Assembly (NCBI RefSeq): GCF_000724545.1
Contig: NZ_JHBV01000019.1
Span: 1 to 64,000, forward strand
DNA from: Aureispira sp. CCB-QB1
Lineage (GTDB): Bacteria; Bacteroidota; Bacteroidia; Chitinophagales; Saprospiraceae
Direction: 5' to 3'
Length of the DNA stretch: 64,000 bases
In this document: piece by piece, positions 50,301-57,920 of the stretch
Position numbering within the stretch: the first letter of the stretch is position 1
Layout of the letters: each line of letters starts with the position of its first letter
The notes under the pieces: model-generated
What the model saw: the letters and a program-made list of their open reading frames with translations, nothing else
The model's database searches: none
Told to the model about the DNA's origin: nothing
Made by a program: the position numbers and the translations under genes

Positions 50301-51034
50301 CTGGCTTTTCGGAAACTACGGTAGTTGAAAATGCTCAAAACTATATTCAAGAGCAAATCAAGAGTGGTCAATTGACTGTACCCGCAGGAGTTAGTTATCG
50401 TTTTGCGGGGAATTATGAAAATCAAGTTCGAGCGAATAAACGTTTGGCGATTGTCATGCCCATTGCCTTACTATGTATTTTCTTAATCCTGTACCTTCAA
50501 TTTTATTCTGTAGCACTTTCTTTAATGGTTTTTATGGGGGTGATTATAGCTTTCTCAGGGGGCTTCATCATGATTGGACTGTACAACGAAGATTGGTTCT
50601 TGGATGTGACAATTGGGGGAACAAATTTGCGTGATCTATTCCAAATTAACCCCATTAATTTAAGCGTTGCTGTTTGGGTTGGTTTTTTAGCTCTGTTTGG
50701 TATCGCTACAGACGATGGGGTGTTGGTTGGAACTTATTTGCAGCAATCCTTCAAGGATAACGAGCCTCAAACAGTATCTGAAATCCGAGCTGCTGTGCTA
50801 GAGGCGGGGTGCCGAAGGGTACGTCCCGCAATGATGACGACTGCTACGACTATCTTGGCTTTGTTGCCTGTCTTAACTTCTAGTGGTCGTGGATCAGATA
50901 TTATGATTCCAATGGCAATTCCTTCTTTTGGGGGGATGGTCATCCAAATGATAACCATGTTTACAGTACCTGTTTTATTTTGCGCTTGGGCTGAATTGAA
51001 ATTATATAGAAGAACTAAAAAAGAGGGCTTATGA
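47351..51034 (+). CDS. CusA/CzcA-type heavy-metal efflux RND permease
   Basis: This 1227-residue inner-membrane proton antiporter pumps metal ions (Cu+/Ag+ or Zn2+/Co2+/Cd2+) from periplasm or cytoplasm into the outer-membrane channel. It has the RND layout with 12 or more transmembrane helices and two periplasmic loops. Family segments include NGRSPQDIEDQITYPLTTAL, IAIGTMVDMGIVLSENIVEN with the proton-relay acidic residue, TEFMPSLDEGAFLLMPTSMP, LQTGMRAPIGLKIKG and GIATDDGVLVGTYL. It is about 180 residues longer than typical CusA, mainly through an extra membrane region near 520-640 and an insert near 735-790. Its stop overlaps the TolC gene by 4 nt. Confidence 0.95.
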   Translation: MLDKLILFFLKNRLITFLLVLLTIVWGVVTMPFDIDKYFLPNDPVAVDAIPDIGENQQIVFTAWNGRSPQDIEDQITYPLTTALLGIPGVRTIRSNSMFGFSSIYIIFEEDIEFYWSRSRILEKLNSLPNGLLPNEVQPSLGPDATALGQIYWYTIEGRDEQGVATGGWDPQELRSIQDFYVKYSLASASGVSEIASIGGYVKEYQVDVDPNQLIAYDITLNQVIEAVRNSNLDVGAKTLEVNRVEYFVRGLGYIKSVQDLEESVITHRNNNPIYVKDIGRVVLGPAVRRGILDKSGAEVVGGVVVARYGANPLEVIDNVKAKIKELEHGLPSKTLADGTVSKLRIVPFYDRSHLIKETIGTLQEALTLEMLITIIVIIILLLNLKASILVSSLLPIAVLMCFIAMRYLGVDANVVALSGIAIAIGTMVDMGIVLSENIVENIEKAPASESKIETIFKATKEVASAIITAVATTIISFLPVFTMVAAEGKLFRPLAMTKTFALLASILLTVIVLPTFAYWIFEKKGASSKRFLKVFLYLSLALLGGVGLVFGQYWAGAIAILIASMELLAMNAHRLPQSLQWLGNNGKNFIYALVLTYFLAIEWMPLGGSYSDFSNFLLTSILIALILGFFQLVIVSYEKILRFCLRYKLLFFLLPILIILMGTNVYRQTQTEFMPSLDEGAFLLMPTSMPHAGMEENQEIIRLLDMAVASIPEVDGVVGKAGRVESALDPAPMSMFENIINYKSEYKTNENGQKIRFKVDRKGHFVYDQSGALIPDKNGQYFRQWREHIKSPDDIWNEIVAATKIPGVTPAPKLQPIETRLVMLQTGMRAPIGLKIKGPDLKTIQDFGFKLEALLKEVDGVKAKAVFADRIVGKPYLEIDFDRKALARYGLKIKTVQNYVQVAIGGMVLSQTVEGRERYGIRVRYPRALRKDPDAIRKLLIPIDGDTEIPLEDVATINYEQGPQAIKSEDGFLTGYVLLDKEAGFSETTVVENAQNYIQEQIKSGQLTVPAGVSYRFAGNYENQVRANKRLAIVMPIALLCIFLILYLQFYSVALSLMVFMGVIIAFSGGFIMIGLYNEDWFLDVTIGGTNLRDLFQINPINLSVAVWVGFLALFGIATDDGVLVGTYLQQSFKDNEPQTVSEIRAAVLEAGCRRVRPAMMTTATTILALLPVLTSSGRGSDIMIPMAIPSFGGMVIQMITMFTVPVLFCAWAELKLYRRTKKEGL

Positions 51035-52266
51035 GATATTTAATTGTAATAATTTGCCTCTGTATAGCGTGGTCGTTAACAGGGCAAAATTTTGAAACGT
51101 ACTATAAGGCTGCGGTTAACAACAACCCCCAACTCAAAGCTACTTTTAATCAATATTATAGTACAAAAGAAAGAAGTACACAGGTAAAATTGCCACCGCC
51201 TTCCGTGGCTTTAGGCGTGTTTGTACTTCCTGTTGAAACTAGATTGGGAGCGCAGCGATTTAGGCTAGGAGCAACACAAATGTTTCCTGCTTTTGGTGCT
51301 TTGAAAGCAAAAAAAAGTTTGATTCATGAACAGGGGGTGTTGAAGTTACAAGAGGCACAAGTTATTCGCAATCAGCTTTATTTTAATTTGCGTGATATTT
51401 GGTACCAAGCTTCTGAAATCAAAGCACTAACTAATGTCGAATGGCGCAATCTAGAGTTATTAAAAACTTTAGAAAAATTGGCATTACAAAAGGTTGAGAA
51501 TGGACAGGGCAGTCTAGCAGATGTTTATCAAATAAAAATGGAGCAGAACAATCGAGTGGCAAAAATAGAGCTTTTGGAGAACAAATTACCTGTCTTGGAG
51601 CTTGCGTTTGCTCAACTTGTAAAAGAGGATAGTTTGCCTTTCCCTGCAACAATGGATACCATCACATTGCGACAGTTGACCTACCCAAAGGATTCTTTGA
51701 TGGTTTGGATGCGTCACCAAAACCCACAAATGGGGTTGTTAGAGGCTCAAAGAAGGGTTGCCAACCAAAAAATGATGGTTCAAAAAACTAAAAATAGACC
51801 AACGTATGGGGTGGGCTTAAATTATACTTTTTTGACCAAAAGAACGGATGCCAATCCTTCTCAAAATGGGCAAGGTATCTTGATGCCTACCTTTAGCATT
51901 CAAGTGCCTATTTATAAAGATCAAAATCAAGCTAGGGTGAAAGAAGTGGTCTTTGAGCTAAAAGCTTTGGATTACCAAGAGGAGCATTTAATGGACAATT
52001 TAGAAGTGCAATTAGAAAATATGTTGACTTCTTACCGAGCGGCACAAATCAACCTGAAGCATTATCGAGCGCAAATTGCTTTTACACAGAAAACCTTAGA
52101 TCTGTTATTAGCAGAGTATAGTGTTGATAATAAAAGTATTGATGAAATACTACAGTTAGAGCGAAGCTTGCTGAATTATCAACAAAAATTGATCGAGTAT
52201 TCTATTGTACAAAATAGAGCTCTAATCGGTCTAGAACAATTATTTGCACAACCTTTATTCAATTGA
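51031..52266 (+). CDS. TolC-family outer membrane efflux protein
   Basis: The 411-residue protein has a signal peptide ending near SLTGQ (residue 18) and the long amphipathic helical hairpins of TolC/CusC proteins, for example LADVYQIKMEQNNRVAKIEL and IDEILQLERSLLNYQQKLIE, arranged as two related halves. It forms the outer-membrane exit duct of the efflux complex. It overlaps the permease gene by 4 nt (ATGA-type coupling) and is followed after 4 nt by the adaptor gene, so translation of the three is coupled. Confidence 0.93.
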   Translation: MRYLIVIICLCIAWSLTGQNFETYYKAAVNNNPQLKATFNQYYSTKERSTQVKLPPPSVALGVFVLPVETRLGAQRFRLGATQMFPAFGALKAKKSLIHEQGVLKLQEAQVIRNQLYFNLRDIWYQASEIKALTNVEWRNLELLKTLEKLALQKVENGQGSLADVYQIKMEQNNRVAKIELLENKLPVLELAFAQLVKEDSLPFPATMDTITLRQLTYPKDSLMVWMRHQNPQMGLLEAQRRVANQKMMVQKTKNRPTYGVGLNYTFLTKRTDANPSQNGQGILMPTFSIQVPIYKDQNQARVKEVVFELKALDYQEEHLMDNLEVQLENMLTSYRAAQINLKHYRAQIAFTQKTLDLLLAEYSVDNKSIDEILQLERSLLNYQQKLIEYSIVQNRALIGLEQLFAQPLFN

Positions 52267-52270
52267 TACA

Positions 52271-54073
52271 ATGAAAGATACAATTAAAAATAATATTCGA
52301 CAGCTTAGTGGGCTAATTGTAAGCTTATTGCTAGGTTTTTTAATTGGGTGGCTGGTTTTTTCAGCTAATTCTACAACTACCGATAAAAATACGATTGATA
52401 ATCCCATAAAAACACCTCCAAAGGAAGAGATTTGGACTTGTTCCATGCATCCTCAAATAAGACAAAACGAACCAGGAGATTGTCCGATATGCGGGATGGA
52501 TTTAATCCCTATTTCTGAGGATGCCAATCAAGACAATGCTACGCAGCTAGTTATGACAAAAGAAGCGGTGAAGTTAGCACAAGTAGAGACAACGGTTGTT
52601 GGTAATTTATCTGCTGCAACCTCGATGGATAAGCCCCAAAAAGAAATCTTTTTGACTGGAAAAGTACAGATGGACGCAAGGACGGATGCTACTCAAGTCG
52701 CTCATATGAGTGGACGTTTGGAAGAGTTATTGGTTGCTTTTGAGGGGGAACAGGTGCGCAAGAACCAAAAAATAGCCGTATTGTATGCGCCTGAATTAGT
52801 TAGTGCGCAAAAAGAATTATTAGAAGCCATCAAGCTTAAAAATGAATATCCAGCACTGTACGAAGCTGCTCGACAGAAAATTCTACAATGGAAATTGCCA
52901 CTATCAACAATTAAGGAGATTGAAGAAAGTGGTCAAATACAGAGGGAAGTAGCCATTTATGCAGAACGTTCGGGTATATTGACTAGGCGTTATGTTGAAG
53001 AAGGTGATTATGTAAAACAAGGCAGTCCTTTGTTTGATATTATGGATTTGAATCGTGTTTGGGTGTTGTTTGATGTCCACGAGAAGGACTTGAAATGGAT
53101 CAAAAAGGGAACCACCATCGAATTTAATATAGAGGCAATGCCTCAAAAAACATATCGCTCTAAAATTACATTTATAGATCCTATTATCAATCCCAATACA
53201 AGAGTAGCTGCGGCTAGAGTTGAGTTGAACAACCGAAGTGGCATGCTAAAACCTGAAATGTTTGCCAAAGGAATTGTACGTGTTAATCCCTTACTATCTA
53301 AGGACGTCTCAAGTCCTATTGTCGTTCCTAAAACAGCTGTCTTATGGACTGGAAAACGCTCGGTTATTTATGTGAAAAATCCTGAAGTGGATGTCCCTAC
53401 TTTTGAGTTTCGAGAGGTAGAATTAGGGGCAGATTTGGGAGAACATTTTATCGTTAAAGAAGGTGTGAGTGATAGAGAAGAAATTGTGGTCAATGGTGCT
53501 TTTAGAATCGATGCGGCAGCGCAATTAAGTAATAAAAATAGCATGATGAATCGCTTGGTGCGTGTCAAAGAGACTACTTTGCGAGAGCATCAGTTGCCGA
53601 ACTATCAGAAGGAGGTGTCGGATGAGTTTAAACGATTGTGGACCGAGTTGATAAAGAGTTATTTGGTGCTTAAAAATGCCTTAGTAGCAAGTGATTTTGA
53701 CAAGGCACAGCAAGCCAGTGAGGTGGTGGCTAAAAAAATGGAGCATATAGATATGAGTTTGCTGGAAGGAAAGGCACATCTATTTTGGATGGAAAAAATG
53801 CCTTCAATAGAAAAATCGCTCGAGACCCTGCACTTAGCAAAAAGTATAGATGCTCAACGGGCAGCTTTTGCAACGTTATCGGATGAGTTGATTCCACTCG
53901 TTAAGGTATTCGGAATTACCGAAGGGACGTTTTTTGTTCAATATTGCCCAATGGCTTTAGATGATAAAGGGGCAAATTGGTTAAGTCAAGAGGAGGGAAT
54001 TCAAAACCCTTATTTTGGAGATAAGATGTTGCGTTGTGGTTCTATTGAAGAAACATTATCCTTTAAAAAATAA
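52271..54073 (+). CDS. CusB-type periplasmic adaptor with heavy-metal-binding domain and DUF3347
   Basis: The 600-residue protein links permease and outer-membrane channel. From the ATG at 52271 it has an N-terminal anchor (residues 13-31), then a heavy-metal-binding domain at about 55-80 (TCSMHPQIRQ and CPICGMDLIP; Cys57, Met59, His60, Cys71, Cys74, Met76). The membrane-fusion core follows, with the lipoyl-like and beta-barrel parts (QVAHMSGRLEELLVAFEGEQ, YVKQGSPLFDIMDLNRVWVL). A C-terminal DUF3347-like domain comes last (about 435-600), with VQYCPMALDDKGANWLSQEE. The metal-binding Cys/Met/His motif suits copper or silver. The start at 52244 is rejected because it precedes the anchor. Confidence 0.93.
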   Translation: MKDTIKNNIRQLSGLIVSLLLGFLIGWLVFSANSTTTDKNTIDNPIKTPPKEEIWTCSMHPQIRQNEPGDCPICGMDLIPISEDANQDNATQLVMTKEAVKLAQVETTVVGNLSAATSMDKPQKEIFLTGKVQMDARTDATQVAHMSGRLEELLVAFEGEQVRKNQKIAVLYAPELVSAQKELLEAIKLKNEYPALYEAARQKILQWKLPLSTIKEIEESGQIQREVAIYAERSGILTRRYVEEGDYVKQGSPLFDIMDLNRVWVLFDVHEKDLKWIKKGTTIEFNIEAMPQKTYRSKITFIDPIINPNTRVAAARVELNNRSGMLKPEMFAKGIVRVNPLLSKDVSSPIVVPKTAVLWTGKRSVIYVKNPEVDVPTFEFREVELGADLGEHFIVKEGVSDREEIVVNGAFRIDAAAQLSNKNSMMNRLVRVKETTLREHQLPNYQKEVSDEFKRLWTELIKSYLVLKNALVASDFDKAQQASEVVAKKMEHIDMSLLEGKAHLFWMEKMPSIEKSLETLHLAKSIDAQRAAFATLSDELIPLVKVFGITEGTFFVQYCPMALDDKGANWLSQEEGIQNPYFGDKMLRCGSIEETLSFKK

Positions 54074-54093
54074 AAAACTATTCAATCATATTT

Positions 54094-54158
54094 AGTAGTT
54101 CGTTGATGAGTTCGCTATGCTACTAACCTGTGGTGTGGTTTCAACGAGCTATTGTCAT
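54094..54158. repeat. dispersed modular intergenic repeat, copy J (partial)
   Basis: It contains TAGTAGTTCGTTGATGAGTT and GTGGTTTCAACGAGCTATTG, matching copies C and G. Confidence 0.75.
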
Positions 54159-54178
54159 TTTATTAAAAACAAACAATT

Positions 54179-54424
54179 ATGAAGTCAATTTATGGAATTA
54201 TTGCGCTGCTTTTTGTCGTTATAACACTAGTATCTTGCTCTGTTAACGTAGAGTCTGATGACAAAAAGGAATCGACAGAACAGCAAGGAAAAGAATACAC
54301 GGCAGCATATATTTGCCCCATGCATTGTGAGGGAAGTGGGAGTGATGAAATGGGAACTTGTCCTGTGTGTGGAATGGATTACGAAAAAAATGAAAAGCAC
54401 AATGAAAGTGGTCACAGTCATTAA
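54179..54424 (+). CDS. small heavy-metal-binding lipoprotein
   Basis: The 81-residue product has a lipoprotein signal peptide (Cys20 in LVSC), an acidic/Gln linker and one heavy-metal-binding motif: YICPMHCEG, then MGTCPVCGMDYEKN. A His-rich tail (HNESGHSH) follows. It resembles the domain in the CusB adaptor, so it probably binds or passes metal ions in the periplasm for the same pump. It lies about 100 nt after the adaptor gene, with a repeat fragment between them. Confidence 0.85.
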   Translation: MKSIYGIIALLFVVITLVSCSVNVESDDKKESTEQQGKEYTAAYICPMHCEGSGSDEMGTCPVCGMDYEKNEKHNESGHSH

Positions 54425-54970
54425 ATGAGTGCCGCACAATTTTGGGGATAAATGATGTCACTATTATAGAGACTATTGGTTAGTTGTTCTTAGGTGCAAA
54501 AACTGTTTTTTAGAATAGTACATCTAAGAATAACTAGCAGATAGTTGAATAGAAATAGATTGTTGTATATTCTCAGTTTATTGTCAAGTGTTGCTAGAGA
54601 GGATATCAATAATGTTTTATAAGTAAGCTTATTGCACTTGACAAAGTGAATCGTAAGAATGGAGGTAAATACAGTAGTTTTCCTCAAAAAAAGTTTATAT
54701 TACTTATGTGTTTTGTAGGATTTGGACGAGAGAAGCACGTTAAATAGTTTGTATATTTGTACGAAGTGAACCCATTTGTGTGGCACAATTTGAGGTGTCC
54801 CAAGATCAAATGTTTTACTCCTTAATATTATTACAATAGGTAAGAGGATAGAAAAAATGATTATAAAAATGGGGGGATTTTTAGTACTAATCAAAGAGCA
54901 AAAAGGAAGCGTTGACTTTGTTGTTACTGCGTGGTACTTATTATTTTTTTGAACGATTACTTACATTCAA
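54425..54970. other. gap of about 545 nt without a supported gene
   Basis: I see no coding frame of credible composition on either strand. The only recognisable motif is a fragment of the intergenic repeat, TTGTTGTTACTGCGTGGTAC near 54919. Confidence 0.6.
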
Positions 54971-55921
54971 ATGATACGATTTTTCATAGGTTTAGGGATT
55001 TTTATGATTTGGGCGGTATTCGCTCGGAATTACTACATTTGCGAAATAAAAGGGGAGTGTGGACCTCCATTAGCAGATGTAGATTCTACTTTTTTGGACA
55101 ATATCCCAGAAACGTTAGATTTAACAGCAGGTGAGCACATACTGTTAGAAAATTATCCCCAGTTTTATTTTGATTATGCAAGCCACGACTATACCTATAT
55201 AGATGGGAATGAAAAGTTTTTAGGTTATGTTGTTTCTTTTTTGGAGGAACATCCAGCGGATAGTATTTATTTGGTGATAACAGGATACTATTTGTCAAGC
55301 GAAAGTAAAGCAATAAAAAATAGCAACTTGTACAATGATCTGGGAATGGCAAGGGCACAAACGATTATAGACAAATTGATTCACGAGTACCAACTGCCAA
55401 AGGGGCGCATTCAAGCGCAATCTAAATTGGCTATTAGTGATCCTGTCGAGGAATATTTGTCTTTTAATATAGTTGGTTATATTCCACCGAATGCTATTGC
55501 TCAAACCAAAGAAGATACGGCATTTCTAGAGCTAATAAAAACATCTGTAAAAGATATTACTTATACCGACAAAAGTGCCAAGTTTGCATACAATTCAGGA
55601 GTATTCAATCCTAATCCTACTTTTGAAGTATACGTTGATTCACTAAGGCAGTATTTTGGACGGAATCCTGATGATTATTTGGTGATAATAGGGCATACTG
55701 ATAGTAGAGGTACAGAGTCGTATAATCGAGAATTAGGGTTGGAACGAGCCGAATCTGTTAAGAACTACTTGCAGGAACAGAATTTGGAAATTACAATTAA
55801 GACCAAATCAGAAGGAGAAAAAAATCCAATGGTGCCGAATAAAAACGAAGATGGCAGTTATAATATTGATGCTATGGCAAAAAATCGACGCGTAAATATT
55901 ATAATAAAATCCACAAATTAA
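54971..55921 (+). CDS. OmpA-family protein with two OmpA-like domains
   Basis: The 316-residue protein has an N-terminal hydrophobic segment (residues 1-18, MIRFFIGLGIFMIWAVFARN), so it is a membrane-anchored or exported protein. The C-terminal OmpA/MotB-like peptidoglycan-binding domain (about 205-316) has VIIGHTDSRGTESYNRELGL and a final KNRRVNIIIK. A weaker copy at about 60-165 (DSIYLVITGYYLSSESKAIK, LGMARAQTIIDKLIHEYQLP) suggests a second, degenerate OmpA domain. It starts the gene series running through the coiled-coil protein, and 70 nt separate it from that gene. Confidence 0.88.
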   Translation: MIRFFIGLGIFMIWAVFARNYYICEIKGECGPPLADVDSTFLDNIPETLDLTAGEHILLENYPQFYFDYASHDYTYIDGNEKFLGYVVSFLEEHPADSIYLVITGYYLSSESKAIKNSNLYNDLGMARAQTIIDKLIHEYQLPKGRIQAQSKLAISDPVEEYLSFNIVGYIPPNAIAQTKEDTAFLELIKTSVKDITYTDKSAKFAYNSGVFNPNPTFEVYVDSLRQYFGRNPDDYLVIIGHTDSRGTESYNRELGLERAESVKNYLQEQNLEITIKTKSEGEKNPMVPNKNEDGSYNIDAMAKNRRVNIIIKSTN

Positions 55922-55991
55922 GTATACTTGTTAGTTCAGTAGGCGGAATAAAATTAAAATCTAAGGACCAATTTAAACAATCCAATCATTC

Positions 55992-57719
55992 ATGCAAGAC
56001 GCATTTATAAAATTCTTTTCAACAAGCGATAGTTCACAAACTATCGTCTTTGTTATTCTTATGCTCATTAGTTTTCTTTTAGGAATGCTTGTTTGGGCTT
56101 TATTGGCGCATTGGCCAGCAGCTCGAAAATTAAAAGCGCAAAACAAAGACTTGAGCGATGAAAATACTGTCTTGAAAAAAGACAATAAAGACTTATCAGA
56201 ACGTTATACAGTTGTTAATGCTAAGTTGGGGCGTGCTAGTGAAGATCTGAGAACGGCTGAGGCAAACTTGGAAGAAAAAAACGACAAGGTTATTGCTCAA
56301 GGAAAGCAGATCGCAGTTCTTACAGAAGATCTGGGGTTGTATAAAGATAATGCGCGCAATTTTAAGGAGGCAAACGAAAAGTTGTTAGAGGAGTACAAAA
56401 AGATGTCTAGGGAGCATGAAGAAACGCTTGCTAAAATGGAGGATATGAAAGGCTTGGTTGAGGAAGTAGAGCAGGAAAAATCGGAAATGATTAAAAATCA
56501 TTTGTTGGTGGCAGATGGCAAGCTTGCCGCAGATAAGAAATTGAAAACAACAGAAGAAAAATTATCAAAGGCGAATGAAACCGTTCATCTTTTGAAAAAA
56601 GATTTGGATGCTGCTTTGGAGCAAAAAGCTGAACTGAAAAAAATGGTTTTGAATCTTGAAGCTACTCAACAGTTGGACGGAACGAATGACGAAGATTTAA
56701 AGATACAGTTGGTTGATTTGAAAACTCATGTTCGAGAATTAGAGGCAGAGAACAGCGACCTAATGGAGCGATTGGCGCCTTTTTTAGCAGAAGAGCAATC
56801 CAACTCTAACGAAGAAGCAGAAATGGAGGAATTGCTGGTGAACTTGCTGGTAGAGGCTGAAACCAATATGGAGGAGGATGGGTTCTATTCTGATTATGAT
56901 GAAAGCCAGCTAATTGAAGACAAGATTTACTTGGAAAAAGCATTGGCTGAAAATACTGTTGTAACCAACGAAGAGAAAGACGAAGAGACGATAGAAGTAA
57001 ATGATGATGAGGCTGAAAAAATGGAACAGGTACTTCTACAGGTGGACGATGCAATGAGTTTGCAAGGGTTTTATCAAGATATGGATGAGGCTGTTTTGAT
57101 GGAGTCGGACGAAGAGGAACTCGAAGACGAGGAATTGATGAATCGCCATTTAGAAGGTACAGCAGAATTGTTCAAAAAAGTACTGTTTTTTGAAGAAGAG
57201 GTAGCTAGTGAACGATTTATAGAAAATGAAGATTTATTAAATAAAGAGTTGCCTAAAATAGATTTTATAGATCCTGTTATAGATGAATCTGAAAAAGTAG
57301 AACTTAGTGATGACGATCATTCTGAAATGAATGCGGCATTGAATCAGGCTATAGAGGCAATGAATGTAGAAGGATTGTATGCTCCTATAGAAGCAGATAA
57401 GTTGCTTGCTTCTGATGATGAAACAGAGGATGACAAACGATATTATAACCAAGAAGCGGATTATGAACATACGGTATTAGAGGAGATTGGTCGTTCTATT
57501 CCTAGAGCAGGCTTAGATGAAAAAGATGATTTGAAGAAAATTGATGGTATCGGAATGTTTGTTGAGCAACGATTGAATCAACTGGGAATTTACACTTACA
57601 AGCAGATTAGCCATTTTGATGAAGCATTTGTGGCTAAATTAGGAGCTGCTTTAGGGTTTTCAGAACAAACCATCTCAAGGGATCAATGGGTTGAACAAGC
57701 CCAAAAATTGATGGTCTAA
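55992..57719 (+). CDS. membrane-anchored coiled-coil protein with acidic repeats and a C-terminal HhH domain
   Basis: The 575-residue protein starts with one transmembrane helix (about residues 13-37). A coiled coil follows (about 40-265, KLKAQNKDLSDENTVLKKDN and similar), then an acidic region (about 270-490) that holds three related segments around DGFYSDYDESQLI, QGFYQDMDEAVLM and EGLYAPIEADKLL. The last 60 residues form a helix-hairpin-helix-like domain, DDLKKIDGIGMFVEQRLNQL then GIYTYKQISHFDE, as found in proteins annotated DUF4332 or flap-endonuclease-like. That fold often binds DNA or proteins. It lies between the OmpA-like gene and the CHAT gene and ends in a terminator-like hairpin. 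Confidence 0.8.
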   Translation: MQDAFIKFFSTSDSSQTIVFVILMLISFLLGMLVWALLAHWPAARKLKAQNKDLSDENTVLKKDNKDLSERYTVVNAKLGRASEDLRTAEANLEEKNDKVIAQGKQIAVLTEDLGLYKDNARNFKEANEKLLEEYKKMSREHEETLAKMEDMKGLVEEVEQEKSEMIKNHLLVADGKLAADKKLKTTEEKLSKANETVHLLKKDLDAALEQKAELKKMVLNLEATQQLDGTNDEDLKIQLVDLKTHVRELEAENSDLMERLAPFLAEEQSNSNEEAEMEELLVNLLVEAETNMEEDGFYSDYDESQLIEDKIYLEKALAENTVVTNEEKDEETIEVNDDEAEKMEQVLLQVDDAMSLQGFYQDMDEAVLMESDEEELEDEELMNRHLEGTAELFKKVLFFEEEVASERFIENEDLLNKELPKIDFIDPVIDESEKVELSDDDHSEMNAALNQAIEAMNVEGLYAPIEADKLLASDDETEDDKRYYNQEADYEHTVLEEIGRSIPRAGLDEKDDLKKIDGIGMFVEQRLNQLGIYTYKQISHFDEAFVAKLGAALGFSEQTISRDQWVEQAQKLMV

Positions 57720-57722
57720 TTT

Positions 57723-57752
57723 GAACCTATTGAATAATGTTAGGTTCTTTTT
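57723..57752 (+). terminator. terminator after the coiled-coil gene
   Basis: GAACCTA (57723-57729) pairs with TAGGTTC (57741-57747), followed by TTTTT. It separates the coiled-coil gene from the CHAT gene. Confidence 0.65.
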
Positions 57753-57920
57753 AGAATATAAAACAAACCCGTTAGTTGCCTGTAACAATCACTAGGGGAG
57801 CTTTGTTAAACGATTGTAACATACTCTGTGCAAATAAGAAAACTTTTAATGGGCAGTGTACTAAAAATCTCTTCTATTGGAAGGGGATACTTGGAAAAAA
57901 ATTAAAAACAATAACACTAT

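Noticed and set aside
54227-54461. Reverse-strand His-rich frames of 70-72 codons
   Set aside because: They mirror the metal-binding lipoprotein gene on the plus strand, which has a clear signal peptide and motif.
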